Assembly (NCBI GenBank): GCA_018433015.1
Contig: JAHDSB010000040.1
Coordinates: forward strand, 1 to 46,355
Source of the DNA: Clostridia bacterium
GTDB taxonomy: Bacteria > Bacillota > Peptococcia > DRI-13 > SV3-B141
DNA: 46,355 nucleotides
Reading direction: 5' to 3'
Below, in pieces: positions 33,057 to 41,806 of the stretch. Positions within the stretch are counted from its first letter, which is position 1, and each line of letters opens with the position of its first letter. The translations under genes were made by a program, and so were the position numbers. The notes below the pieces were generated by a model that was not told where the DNA came from, searched no databases, and saw only the letters and a program-made list of their open reading frames with translations.

Positions 33057-33740
33057 ATGGCACATCCCCTGATACAAAAGGCCCAGCAAGAGAGGAGAAG
33101 CTTGTTAGAACATGAGGCTATAGAATTATTAAAGGCTCATGATTTGCCGGTATCACCTGCCTTATTGGCTTCTTCGTCAGATGATGCAGTAAAAAAGGCT
33201 AAAGAAATAGGTTATCCTGTGGTTTTAAAAATAGTATCACCCCAGATTATTCATAAATCTGATGTGGGAGGAGTAAAAGTAAATTTAAAAAGTGCTGAGG
33301 AAGTAGACGTAGCTTACAGGGAAATTATCGATAATGCTTTAGTACATGATAGTGATGCAGAAATAAAAGGGGTTTTAGTAACTCCCATGGCTCAAGCAGG
33401 GACAGAGGTCATTATAGGTATGATTAGGGATCCCCAGTTTGGACCTTGTGTGATGTTTGGTTTGGGGGGCATCTTTGTAGAGGTGTTTAAGGATGTTACA
33501 TTTCGTGTAGCACCAATTTCCCCAGATGATGCTAGAGAAATGATAGAAGAAACTAAAAGTTATACCGTCTTAAAAGGAGTTAGAGGCGAGAAACCTAAAG
33601 ATGTGGAGGCTTTAGTAAATATTATTACTAAGGTATCTCAATTAGCGATACAGGAGCCCGATATTAAGGAAATAGATTTAAATCCTGTGTTGGTTTATGA
33701 AAAAGGAGTAGCTTTAGTAGATGCACGGGTCTTATTATAA
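33057..33740 (+). CDS. ADP-forming acyl-CoA synthetase, beta subunit (ATP-grasp)
   Basis: 227 residues with GGAGG before the ATG, one base after the alpha stop. ATP-grasp features are present: EIGYPVVLKIVSPQIIHKSDVGGVKVNL, EVIIGMIRDPQFGPCVMFGLGGIFVEV and EIDLNPVLV. Length matches the separate beta subunit of archaeal-type ACD enzymes. It completes the energy-conserving step of the operon and is followed by terminators. Confidence 0.92.
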   Translation: MAHPLIQKAQQERRSLLEHEAIELLKAHDLPVSPALLASSSDDAVKKAKEIGYPVVLKIVSPQIIHKSDVGGVKVNLKSAEEVDVAYREIIDNALVHDSDAEIKGVLVTPMAQAGTEVIIGMIRDPQFGPCVMFGLGGIFVEVFKDVTFRVAPISPDDAREMIEETKSYTVLKGVRGEKPKDVEALVNIITKVSQLAIQEPDIKEIDLNPVLVYEKGVALVDARVLL

Positions 33741-33751
33741 AGAATAGATTT

Positions 33752-33780
33752 AAGGCTGTTGGCTATAAGCCAACAGCCTT
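33752..33780 (+). terminator. Hairpin after the acyl-CoA synthetase operon
   Basis: AAGGCTGTTGGCT (33752-33764) pairs perfectly with AGCCAACAGCCTT (33768-33780) over a 3-base loop, but the following T-run is weak (ATGTTTCTTATTT). Confidence 0.75.
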
Positions 33781-33803
33781 ATGTTTCTTATTTATGAATT
33801 GAA

Positions 33804-33841
33804 AAACAAAAAGAGAAGTCGGTCGACTTCTCTTTTTGTTT
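33804..33841. terminator. Bidirectional terminator between the oxidoreductase and TRAP operons
   Basis: A 17-bp perfect stem (33804-33820 with 33825-33841) encloses GGTC, with A-rich and T-rich outer arms giving U-tracts on both strands. Confidence 0.9.
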
Positions 33842-33862
33842 CCTCTTGTGGCATATTATTTT

Positions 33863-35806
33863 TTAACCTTGTACGTTAGCACAACGTCTTACCTTACGTT
33901 TTTGTATTAAATAAGCAGATATTAGAACAGCTGCTCCGATTATATCGCTTTCGAAACCGGGTATTACCATAAATACACCACCGACAAAAAATAGAATACG
34001 TTCTATTGCTGACTGCTCTGTTAACAAGAAACCTGCTACACCGGACCCAACGCCTACAATGCCAATTAATGAAGTAATGGCTATTAATACTATATCAACA
34101 GCATGAACATCAATTAGCAGCATTTGGGGATTAAAGGCGAAGATGTAAGGGACAAGGAAAGCGGCTATTGCCAACTTAAAGGCATTTATTCCCGCCTTCA
34201 ACGGATTAGCTTTAGCTATACCAGACCCGGCGAAGGCTGCCAGTGCTACGGGAGGTGTAACGTCGGCAATAATCCCGAAGTAAAAAGCGAACATGTGAGC
34301 CGCTAGAATAGGGACATCCATTAGAATTAACGCAGGTGCAGCAATTGTTGAAGTGATAACATAGTTAGCTGTTGTGGGTACACCCATACCCAGAATAATA
34401 GAAGTTAACATCGTGAAAAAAAGTGTAAAAATTAATTTTCCACCGGCCAGATCCACCAGTGCGTGTCCCATCTTCAACCCTAAACCGGTTTGTGTTACTA
34501 CACCTATTACGATACCGGCACAGGCTGTTGCAGCCAATACTCCCAGGGCGTTTCGTGCACCTTGCTCCAATCCTGCAATTATTTCTTTAATCCCTATTCG
34601 GGTGTTTGCTTTTAGCATGGAGCAAATAATTGAGAGTAAGATGGCATATAGAGCTGCTTTCATTGGAGTTTTTCCTGTTACTAGTAAGTAGATTATCGCC
34701 AGTAGGGGAAGAAAAAGATGGCCTCTATCTAGGATTATATTCTTTAACTTAGGTAATTCATCGCGGTTTAGGCCTCTTAAGCCTAAACGTTTTGCTTCCA
34801 GATGTACCCCGGTCCATACTCCAAAATAATAGAGAACTGATGGGATCAGGGCTGCTGCAATGATATGGACATAATTTATTCCGGTAAATTCAGCCATAAG
34901 GAAGGCCGCTGCTCCCATAATTGGTGGCATTAACTGCCCTCCTGTTGAGGCAGTTGCTTCAACAGCTGCAGCAAATTCCGGTTTGTATCCCAGACTCTTC
35001 ATCATCGGTATGGTAAAACTACCTGTTCCCACTACATTGGCAACAGAACTACCGGAAACGGTGCCCATTAACCCACTAGATAGTACTGCTACTTTAGCTG
35101 GCCCACCGGAAGCCCAGCCAGCAATGGCATTGGCAAGGTCAATAAAAAACTGGCCCATTCCCGTTTTTTCCAGATACGCACCGAACAAAATGAATAAAAA
35201 GATGAAGGTAGAACTAACCCCGATGGGAATGCCGAAGATACCTTCTGTTGTGAAAAAGGTATGCTGTACAAAGGAAGTCAGTTGAACTCCGCGATGTCCC
35301 AAAGGACCGGGAATATAGCGACCGAATAATGCATAAGCAATAAATATACTAGCTACAGTAATCATCGGAATACCAACAACTCTGCGTGTTGCTTCAATAA
35401 CTAGTAGTACTGCTATCAAACCCACAATAAAATCTAGGGTAGTAACGGAGCCAGCTCTCAACACTAACTCCTGATAATTAATCACAATATACATTGGTGT
35501 TGCAGCACCTAAGATTGCCAAAAATAGGTCAAAAGGATGTAATTTTTTACGTGACCAACTTTTGCGTGTTGGGTACAGTAAGAAAATCAGGCAAAAACCG
35601 AAAGAAACGTGAATGGAACGCTGAATCATGGCGTCCAGTACCCCAAATATTGCAGTATACAACTGGAAAATTGAGAAGGTAATGGCAATTGCTGAAATAA
35701 TCTTAGCACTAACGCCGCTAAGTATACGGAAATCTGACTCTTTATCATACTTTCTTAATATTTCATCATTTTCTTTTGCGGATATTTCCAAGTTTTTATC
35801 TTTCAT
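33863..35806 (-). CDS. TRAP transporter permease, fused 4TM/12TM (DctQ-DctM) type
   Basis: 647 residues from ATG 35806, preceded by AGGAGG; the frame extends 18 codons upstream. An N-terminal block of about five helices (DctQ-like) leads into a DctM-like domain with SGLMGTVSGSSVANVVGTGSFTIPMMKSLGY, ASTGGQLMPPIMGAAAFLMAE and LGMGVPTTANYVITSTIAAPALI, the conserved TRAP large-subunit motifs. Fusion of the two membrane subunits is typical of TAXI-type systems. It acts with the binding protein at 36460-37428 to import an organic acid or amino acid using an ion gradient. Substrate unknown. Confidence 0.93.
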   Translation of the reverse strand: MKDKNLEISAKENDEILRKYDKESDFRILSGVSAKIISAIAITFSIFQLYTAIFGVLDAMIQRSIHVSFGFCLIFLLYPTRKSWSRKKLHPFDLFLAILGAATPMYIVINYQELVLRAGSVTTLDFIVGLIAVLLVIEATRRVVGIPMITVASIFIAYALFGRYIPGPLGHRGVQLTSFVQHTFFTTEGIFGIPIGVSSTFIFLFILFGAYLEKTGMGQFFIDLANAIAGWASGGPAKVAVLSSGLMGTVSGSSVANVVGTGSFTIPMMKSLGYKPEFAAAVEATASTGGQLMPPIMGAAAFLMAEFTGINYVHIIAAALIPSVLYYFGVWTGVHLEAKRLGLRGLNRDELPKLKNIILDRGHLFLPLLAIIYLLVTGKTPMKAALYAILLSIICSMLKANTRIGIKEIIAGLEQGARNALGVLAATACAGIVIGVVTQTGLGLKMGHALVDLAGGKLIFTLFFTMLTSIILGMGVPTTANYVITSTIAAPALILMDVPILAAHMFAFYFGIIADVTPPVALAAFAGSGIAKANPLKAGINAFKLAIAAFLVPYIFAFNPQMLLIDVHAVDIVLIAITSLIGIVGVGSGVAGFLLTEQSAIERILFFVGGVFMVIPGFESDIIGAAVLISAYLIQKRKVRRCANVQG

Positions 35807-35874
35807 TTTTAACCTCCTTTTCTTTATATATTTTTGATACTTAAAACCGTTGCACCCCACACTAGTTATGATTT

Positions 35875-36423
35875 TTATAAATCAGGGTGCGAAAATCCAG
35901 GACCTGAACAAACATTGTTTGTGGGAAAAATCCTTCTCTCGTCAGCAGTTATTATAATTCTGTCTTCGGGTTCTGCTAAATTCAATAAGGGATAGCTACA
36001 TCCATCGATAATGATGGCATGTTTGGGTATAGGGGATACTTGCAACTGTAGGGAGGTACACTTTCTATTTAGACCTGTTATTCTAAATTGTCCATCTGCA
36101 TTTTCAAAAATCCCCTCTTCTTGGGTATAAGGCATCCCTACCCCTAAGGAGTAAAAACGAGTCTCTTTTAACACCATTTGACCGGAACTAATAGTGTATA
36201 TTTCATAAACCGGTGTAAGATGGATTGAATGAATAAATTTAAGAGTAAAAGTTCCTTCTTTCACGGGAATAACTGTTTCTTTTGCGGTGTCTATATCTTT
36301 AATAATCAGAACCTGTACTTGCTCTGTCTGTGAATAGATTACTGTACTTACCACTATTAACAATAATACAAAAATAAGTAAAATTCTCTTTTTCATAAAA
36401 TCTGAGCATTGGATTTGCTCCAA
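35875..36423 (-). CDS. DUF1850 family protein of the TRAP-TAXI operon
   Basis: 182 residues if started at TTG 36423, which has AGGAGG with a 7-base spacer; the first ATG (36396) has no ribosome binding site. A signal-anchor helix (about 12-31) precedes a domain with FTLKFIHSIHLTPVYEIY, the H-S-x-x-x-x-P-V-x-E core of DUF1850. The protein regularly lies between the binding protein and the fused permease in TAXI operons, as here, so it is probably an accessory subunit, but its role is not known. The TTG lies in a 12-bp hairpin. Confidence 0.82.
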   Translation of the reverse strand: MEQIQCSDFMKKRILLIFVLLLIVVSTVIYSQTEQVQVLIIKDIDTAKETVIPVKEGTFTLKFIHSIHLTPVYEIYTISSGQMVLKETRFYSLGVGMPYTQEEGIFENADGQFRITGLNRKCTSLQLQVSPIPKHAIIIDGCSYPLLNLAEPEDRIIITADERRIFPTNNVCSGPGFSHPDL

Positions 36424-36430
36424 TGCTCAG
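36402..36430 (-). promoter_or_regulatory. 12-bp hairpin that includes the DUF1850 start codon
   Basis: CTGAGCATTGGA (36402-36413) pairs perfectly with TCCAATGCTCAG (36419-36430) over a 5-base loop. In the minus-strand mRNA the TTG start (36423-36421) is in the 5' arm, just after the AGGAGG. No T-run follows, so termination is unlikely. Sequestering the start, or stabilising the upstream binding-protein mRNA, are possible roles. Confidence 0.6.
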
Positions 36431-36459
36431 CCTCCTTTTATGATTTTTTTGGGCGATAC

Positions 36460-37428
36460 TTACTCGTTAAAGGCACGTTCTGCACCAGGATGTAATGGAA
36501 CAGACATACCTTCGTTACCAGTTTCTTTAGTGATCATATTACCAACTTTATGGGCAGCTGTAATCTGGTCTTGGTTATCATACATAGTTTTAACCATTTG
36601 ATAAGCCAATTCTTCATCCAGTTCAGAACTAACTGCTAGCATAGCTTTAACTGCTACGGCTTTACTATCTTTATCTAAATTGTTATATGTTCCAGCTGGA
36701 ATAACAATTTTTGTGTAGAAAGGATATTGTTCAATCAGTTTATCAGCCATTTCGTCATCAACTTCAACTAAAATTATATCGTGTTGGGCCGCTATGTCTT
36801 GCACAGCTGCTGTTGGGAAACCTGCCGTTACGAAAGCGGCATCCACATTACCATCTTTCAAGTTGCTGGCTGCTTCAGCAAAGGAGAGATTATGTACATC
36901 AATATCATCAAAAGTTACCCCTGCAGCTTCCATTATCTGCTTAGCATTGGCAGCTGTACCGCTTCCGGCGGCACCTACTGCAACTCTCTTACCCTTCAAA
37001 TCAGCAACAGTGTTGATTCCACTATCAGCTTTGGCAATAATTTGAATTGTTTCCGGATACAGAGTAACTAATCCTCTAATGTCTTCAAACTTATTACCTT
37101 CAAACATCTCGGTGCCATTGTAAGCATAATAAGCAATATCATTCTGAACAAAGATAACTTCTACTTCACCGTTTCTCATCATAGTAACGTTAGCAGTAGA
37201 AGCACCTGTACTTTGGGGAGTTGAATTTACATTTTCAATGTTTTTGTTCCAGATATCAGTAAATACTCCTCCCAGAGGGTAATAGGTGCCTGCTGTGCCG
37301 CCTGTAGCAAGGTTAACATACGTTGGTTCCTGTGCAGCTCCCTCATCGGATCCACCACCACATCCCCCAATGACAAACGCACACATCAAAATGAGACACA
37401 TTGATAATGCCAGTACCTTCTTGTTCAT
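36460..37428 (-). CDS. TAXI-family TRAP transporter substrate-binding lipoprotein
   Basis: 322 residues from ATG 37428, preceded by GGGAGG; the frame continues 34 codons upstream without a start signal. The lipobox VIGGC has Cys23, then a Gly/Ser linker. The mature domain begins YVNLATGGTAGTYYPLGGVF, the TAXI signature, with STGASTANVTMM and LKGKRVAVGAAGSGTAANAKQIMEAAG. TAXI proteins bind glutamate, other amino acids or dicarboxylates in characterised cases; the ligand here is unknown. First gene of the operon. Confidence 0.95.
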   Translation of the reverse strand: MNKKVLALSMCLILMCAFVIGGCGGGSDEGAAQEPTYVNLATGGTAGTYYPLGGVFTDIWNKNIENVNSTPQSTGASTANVTMMRNGEVEVIFVQNDIAYYAYNGTEMFEGNKFEDIRGLVTLYPETIQIIAKADSGINTVADLKGKRVAVGAAGSGTAANAKQIMEAAGVTFDDIDVHNLSFAEAASNLKDGNVDAAFVTAGFPTAAVQDIAAQHDIILVEVDDEMADKLIEQYPFYTKIVIPAGTYNNLDKDSKAVAVKAMLAVSSELDEELAYQMVKTMYDNQDQITAAHKVGNMITKETGNEGMSVPLHPGAERAFNE

Positions 37429-37782
37429 GAATCTACCTCCCAAAGATTTTTTTTGCTTCAATAATACATATTCGAGCCAAGTTAATATTTTCCTTTTTAT
37501 TTTACATATAATTTTATAAATTCTAAACAATGATATATTTTACTATATTGATAATATTTGCAATAATCAAAGACCGGGATTATGCAAAAACCTGGTATTA
37601 GCTAAATTTGATAAAATCAGACTGAGAGATAATCTTAGGATATTGTTGCTGGAATCCTTTTATATAGTAAAGGGTCTTCTTATTTAGGTAAAATATTCAA
37701 AATATAATGGTTGATCTTATGGTAGAATATAGTGGTGGATCAATATATTTCCACATTATGGGGGAGTAGGAGGAGTAGTGAC
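37429..37782. other. Divergent intergenic region
   Basis: About 350 AT-rich bases between the TAXI gene (minus) and the Cas6-like gene (plus). No ORF, array repeat or clear promoter was recognised. It contains no CRISPR-like repeated units. Confidence 0.5.
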
Positions 37783-38553
37783 TTGATACAAAAGGTAATA
37801 ATTAAGGTCTCATGTTTGAGAGCTGGTCAAGTCCAGAGTTATGGAGGTTTAGAGATTCATAGCTGGTTTTTCCAATGGATTAGTACTATAGAACCAAGGA
37901 TCAGTGAAAAATTACATAACTTGGAGAACAAACCTTTTAGTATGGGTTCTTTACAAGGAGGTATTAAAAAGCGGGGAGAAACTAATATTGAGGAAGGAGC
38001 GGACTGCTCCTTTACTGTTTCAGGATTAAATGAAAATATGTGTGTGCTATTAAGGATGATAGAAGAAAACTTGGTAGATAATATAATACAATTGGGAACA
38101 GCAGAATTTCGGGTGAAAAAGGTCTTACCCATAATGGGCCCAGATGGCCTTTCCTATCAGGACATTTTAGATAATGCCTGGGATACGGAAAGTTTTACCC
38201 TAGAATTTTGGTCACCCACTAGCTTTCATCATCAGGGTAAACAAGTTTTATTCCCATATCCTGAGTTAGTATTACAAAGTTTGAAAAGAAAATGGGACTC
38301 TTTTAGCAATGTGGCTTTACCTGAAATAGACTACTCCAATGTACAAGTAAGTAGCTACAATTTGGAGACACGGCTTGTTGATTTTCAAAAGTATAAAATA
38401 ACCGGTTTTATCGGCAGGTGTACGTTTGTTTTGGATAAAGGATTTACTGAATCCAATAAAAGAGTAATTAATGCCTTGGGTTATTATGCCTCTATTGCCG
38501 GAGTAGGATATAAAACATATATGGCTTTGGGTAATTGCAGGTATTATGTTTAG
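37783..38553 (+). CDS. cas6: Cas6-like CRISPR RNA endonuclease, orphan
   Basis: 256 residues from TTG 37783, with AGGAGG nine bases upstream; the frame is open to a GTG at 37732 without a ribosome binding site. The C-terminal half has TLEFWSPTSFHHQGKQVLFPYPELVLQSLKRKW, KITGFIGRCTFVLDKG and a terminal glycine-rich segment GVGYKTYMALG, the pattern of Cas6 (PF10040-type) RAMP proteins. H26 (LEIHSWFF) is in the region where the catalytic His often lies. The glycine-rich loop ends in GN rather than the usual G-x-G. Cas6 cuts pre-crRNA within the repeats. No array or other cas gene is in the window, so it works with an array elsewhere or is a relic. Confidence 0.72.
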   Translation: MIQKVIIKVSCLRAGQVQSYGGLEIHSWFFQWISTIEPRISEKLHNLENKPFSMGSLQGGIKKRGETNIEEGADCSFTVSGLNENMCVLLRMIEENLVDNIIQLGTAEFRVKKVLPIMGPDGLSYQDILDNAWDTESFTLEFWSPTSFHHQGKQVLFPYPELVLQSLKRKWDSFSNVALPEIDYSNVQVSSYNLETRLVDFQKYKITGFIGRCTFVLDKGFTESNKRVINALGYYASIAGVGYKTYMALGNCRYYV

Positions 38554-38606
38554 AACATAAGTGATGAAGGCGAAATTAATAATTAAATAATAGTTTATTA
38601 TTTAGT

Positions 38607-38636
38607 AAAAAGTGGCAACATAAAAGGCCACTTTTT
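38607..38636 (+). terminator. Terminator after the Cas6-like gene
   Basis: AAAAAGTGGC (38607-38616) pairs with GCCACTTTTT (38627-38636) across a 10-base loop, with the T-run extending one base further. Confidence 0.88.
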
Positions 38637-38774
38637 TGTTATTTCTTAATAGTTCTATCTTACTATAATAGATTTAAATATATGATATACTTAATTCGAT
38701 ATCCTCCTGCTTTTTATCTTAACCCTTTAGCTATTCTGGGAGTTACTTACAAGATCTTCTTTCGGAGGTGTTAT

Positions 38775-41612
38775 ATGGGGCGTAAGGAAAAAGTATATAA
38801 TGCATTAAAAGAACTTTGTGCCAATATTACATTAGAACATTTAAATAAAGGGTTTAGTGGTTTTGCTGCTATGGATATAGGGGAGAAAATAAGAGTAAGT
38901 AGGAGTAATGTTAGTAAGGAATTAAATCGGTTGTTGGAAGAAAAGAAGGTAATTAAACTTAAGGGTAGACCTGTATATTATCTGGATAAAACAAAAATTG
39001 AGAATATTCTTGCAAGAACTATAGAGGAAGGTTCTCTAGAATTAAATTCTATTAATGAATTATTAAAACCAGAAACAGAAACAACAACAACAACAAGTAA
39101 TAAACTAGAAGATACTTTTTATAGTCTAATAGGTTCCCAGGGCAGTCTAGAAGTAGCTATAAAACAAGCTAAGGCTGCAGTTCTTTATCCTCCTCGTGGA
39201 TTGCATACTTTAATTATAGGACCTACCGGTGTAGGGAAAACAATGTTTGCTGAGAAAATGTATCAATATGCGTTACAAACCGGTACCATTTCTGCAAATG
39301 CTCAACTTGTTATCTTCAACTGTGCCGAATATGCAGATAACCCGCAATTGTTATTATCTTATTTATTTGGTTATGTAAAAGGAGCTTTTACAGGTGCTGT
39401 AAAAGATAAAAAAGGCATTATAGAAAAAGCCAAAGAGGGAATTCTTTTATTAGATGAGATTCATCGACTTTCCCCTGAAGGTCAAGAAATGTTATTTTTA
39501 CTTATGGATAAAAATATTTACAGAAGATTAGGAGAAACAGAGGAAATAAGAGAGGCTAATGTTCTCTTGATTGGTGCTACTACAGAAGATATTAATTCCA
39601 CGCTTCTGAAAACATTTTTGCGAAGAATACCGATGATAATTAAAATACCTCAACTAAGAGAAAGGTCTCTCCAGGAAAGATTGCAATTAATTAAGGAATT
39701 CTTCAGAGGTGAAGTAAAAAATGTAAAAGTACCTATAAGAGTTTATAAAGATGTAATGAAAGCTTTCCTTTTGTATGATTGTCAGGGGAATATTGGGCAA
39801 CTAAAAGCAGACATCCAATTAACTTGTGCTCGAGGATTCTTAGAATATAAAAAAGGTAATAAGAAAATTGTAGAGATTGATACTCCTTTATTAACTGAGT
39901 ATGTTTATAAAGGTCTTTTCAATTATAAAAAATATAGAGATGAAATATTGAATTTACCCGATGTTAATAAGCAAAAATACTATGAATTTACTGAAGCTCA
40001 AAAAGAAGAACAATTGATAAGCATTGTAGATGACTATAACATCTCAGAGAGGCTTTATCAGGAAATCAGTGAGGAATATCTTGTTTATTCCCAATTAGGT
40101 TATTCCCAGGTTAAAATCAGTGAAATTCTTAATAAGTATATAGAAAAATATCTGGAAAAATTATTAAAAAAATGTATTTCTAAAAAAGAAATGCCCGATA
40201 AAGAAGAATTGTTTAAGATTGTAAGTCCCAGGGTGTATTTTTCCGTAGAAACAGCTTTAAAGGTTGCGGAACGAAAACTTAAAAAGAAATTTAGCAAAAA
40301 AATTTATATAGCCTTTTCCCTACATGTTAGTGCCTTAATGGAACGACTAATTAATAATAGAAGTGTAACAGATATTGATATTAATAAGATTGCCTTAAAT
40401 AATCCTCGAGAATTTGCTGTAGCAAAACTAATCAGACAAATACTTGAAAAAGATTTAGAAATCGCTATACCCCAAGAGGAATTAAGCTTTATCGCTATGT
40501 TTTTATATGCTGTTGATACGGAAGAACGCTGTAAACATAACAAAATCGGAATTATCGTTTTAGCCCATGGAGAGCGTACTGCTTCAAGTATTGCTGATGT
40601 AGTTAATAATTTACTAGGGACAAAAGACTGTAAGGCTATCGATATGCCCTTAGAGGTAAAGGTTGAAAATATTTTAGAGATAACTATAGAGGAAGTAAAA
40701 GAGCTGGATCAAGGTAAAGGTGTCTTACTATTGGTAGATATGGGGTCTTTGGTAGCCTTTGGTGAAATTATTACTAAGAAAACAAAAGTAAAGACCATGT
40801 CTTTAGGCATGGTCTCAACACCCATAGTCCTGGAAGCTGTCAGAAAATGTTTATTACCTGAAATGACTTTAGAACAACTGGTACAAGATTTACAGGGGGC
40901 TAATCCTTATCTAGGTAGGTTGGCAACAAATAGAGTTAAGAAACAAGTATCCATAAGTAAACCTAAAACAATTATTACTACTTGCTTAACAGGAGAAGGT
41001 TCTGCCCTTAAATTGGCAGAATTGTTAAGGAAAGCTTTGCCTGATCTAAATGAATATGGTGTTAGATTAGAACCTGTAAATGAGAAAAGTTTTCTTGATG
41101 CTAATATAAATATTAAAGGTGATATATTAGCAGTTGTGGGAAGCGTGGACTTAAATATTCCCCAGGTACCCTATATATCTGTCGATGAAGTAATTATAGG
41201 AGAGGGTATTAAAAGAATCGAAAATTTAATTTATGGAGAAAAATACCATGGTACAAATAACTCTAAAGACCAAGGTACATTACTAGATTTGCTTAAAGAT
41301 GCCCTCATCTTCTTAAACCCTGATAAAGCATATAATACAGTTAATAAGTCTTTTCACTATATCAATAACAAGATAAAAGTAGAGAACTATCGAGGAAAGG
41401 AAATCAGGTTCATCTTACATTGCTGTTGTATGGTGGAAAGATTAATACAAGGAGAAGAATTACCTTATGAGCAAATAACAGAGGTGATTAAGGGAAATAT
41501 TGAAATGTATAAAATCATAAAAGAATCTTTAGAAATAGTGGAAGAAACTTTTGGTATAGAAATACCTGACACAGAAATAGGTTATATAATAGATCTATTT
41601 GACACACTATGA
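38775..41612 (+). CDS. levR: LevR-type sigma-54-dependent PTS activator
   Basis: 945 residues from ATG 38775, preceded by GGAGGTG; the upstream 31 codons of open frame lack a ribosome binding site. Order: N-terminal helix-turn-helix (about 1-65); AAA+ domain with Walker A GPTGVGKT (149-156), the GAFTGA sigma-54 contact loop (203-208) and Walker B LLLDE (about 223-228); a first PRD (about 440-560, LHVSALMERL); a mannose-type IIA-like domain (H598 in LAHGE); a galactitol-type IIB-like domain (C737 in TTCLTGEGSA); and a second PRD (about 830-945, FILHCCCMVERL). PTS phosphorylation of PRD and EII-like domains usually sets its activity. Its target is the -24/-12 promoter directly downstream. Confidence 0.92.
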   Translation: MGRKEKVYNALKELCANITLEHLNKGFSGFAAMDIGEKIRVSRSNVSKELNRLLEEKKVIKLKGRPVYYLDKTKIENILARTIEEGSLELNSINELLKPETETTTTTSNKLEDTFYSLIGSQGSLEVAIKQAKAAVLYPPRGLHTLIIGPTGVGKTMFAEKMYQYALQTGTISANAQLVIFNCAEYADNPQLLLSYLFGYVKGAFTGAVKDKKGIIEKAKEGILLLDEIHRLSPEGQEMLFLLMDKNIYRRLGETEEIREANVLLIGATTEDINSTLLKTFLRRIPMIIKIPQLRERSLQERLQLIKEFFRGEVKNVKVPIRVYKDVMKAFLLYDCQGNIGQLKADIQLTCARGFLEYKKGNKKIVEIDTPLLTEYVYKGLFNYKKYRDEILNLPDVNKQKYYEFTEAQKEEQLISIVDDYNISERLYQEISEEYLVYSQLGYSQVKISEILNKYIEKYLEKLLKKCISKKEMPDKEELFKIVSPRVYFSVETALKVAERKLKKKFSKKIYIAFSLHVSALMERLINNRSVTDIDINKIALNNPREFAVAKLIRQILEKDLEIAIPQEELSFIAMFLYAVDTEERCKHNKIGIIVLAHGERTASSIADVVNNLLGTKDCKAIDMPLEVKVENILEITIEEVKELDQGKGVLLLVDMGSLVAFGEIITKKTKVKTMSLGMVSTPIVLEAVRKCLLPEMTLEQLVQDLQGANPYLGRLATNRVKKQVSISKPKTIITTCLTGEGSALKLAELLRKALPDLNEYGVRLEPVNEKSFLDANINIKGDILAVVGSVDLNIPQVPYISVDEVIIGEGIKRIENLIYGEKYHGTNNSKDQGTLLDLLKDALIFLNPDKAYNTVNKSFHYINNKIKVENYRGKEIRFILHCCCMVERLIQGEELPYEQITEVIKGNIEMYKIIKESLEIVEETFGIEIPDTEIGYIIDLFDTL

Positions 41613-41667
41613 CACACAAAACTTTTTAAATAAAATTTAGAAAAAATATTTATTTTTGATTATTGAG

Positions 41668-41704
41668 AAAAGGAAGCTTGTTAAAGGAAGCGCTTCCTTT
41701 TTTT
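41668..41704 (+). terminator. Terminator after levR
   Basis: AAAAGGAAGC (41668-41677) pairs with GCTTCCTTTT (41692-41701), followed by more T's. The inner part also forms the palindrome AAAGGAAGCGCTTCCTTT (41684-41701), so two alternative hairpins exist. The palindrome lies about 65 bases before the predicted sigma-54 start site and could also be an activator site. Confidence 0.72.
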
Positions 41705-41730
41705 AATTGTCGAGAAAAATAACACACAGG

Positions 41731-41748
41731 TTGGCACGTTAATTGCGA
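41731..41748 (+). promoter_or_regulatory. Sigma-54 (-24/-12) promoter of the PTS operon
   Basis: TTGGCACGTTAATTGCGA matches the consensus TGGCAC-N5-TTGC; the GG (41733-41734) and GC (41745-41746) are separated by exactly 10 bases. It lies 60 bases before the IIA gene and just downstream of a LevR-type activator. Confidence 0.95.
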
Positions 41749-41806
41749 TGTATAAAAGAGAAACAAATCAGTTGATAGCGATTTAAGGGATGGAAAGGAG
41801 AATATT

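Noticed and set aside
33863-35860. Plus-strand frames (for example 34374-34691 and 34983-35285) inside the TRAP permease gene
   Set aside because: They are antisense shadows of a conserved membrane protein with no start signals.
37429-37782. CRISPR array next to the Cas6-like gene
   Set aside because: No repeated 25-37 bp units are visible there or elsewhere in the window.
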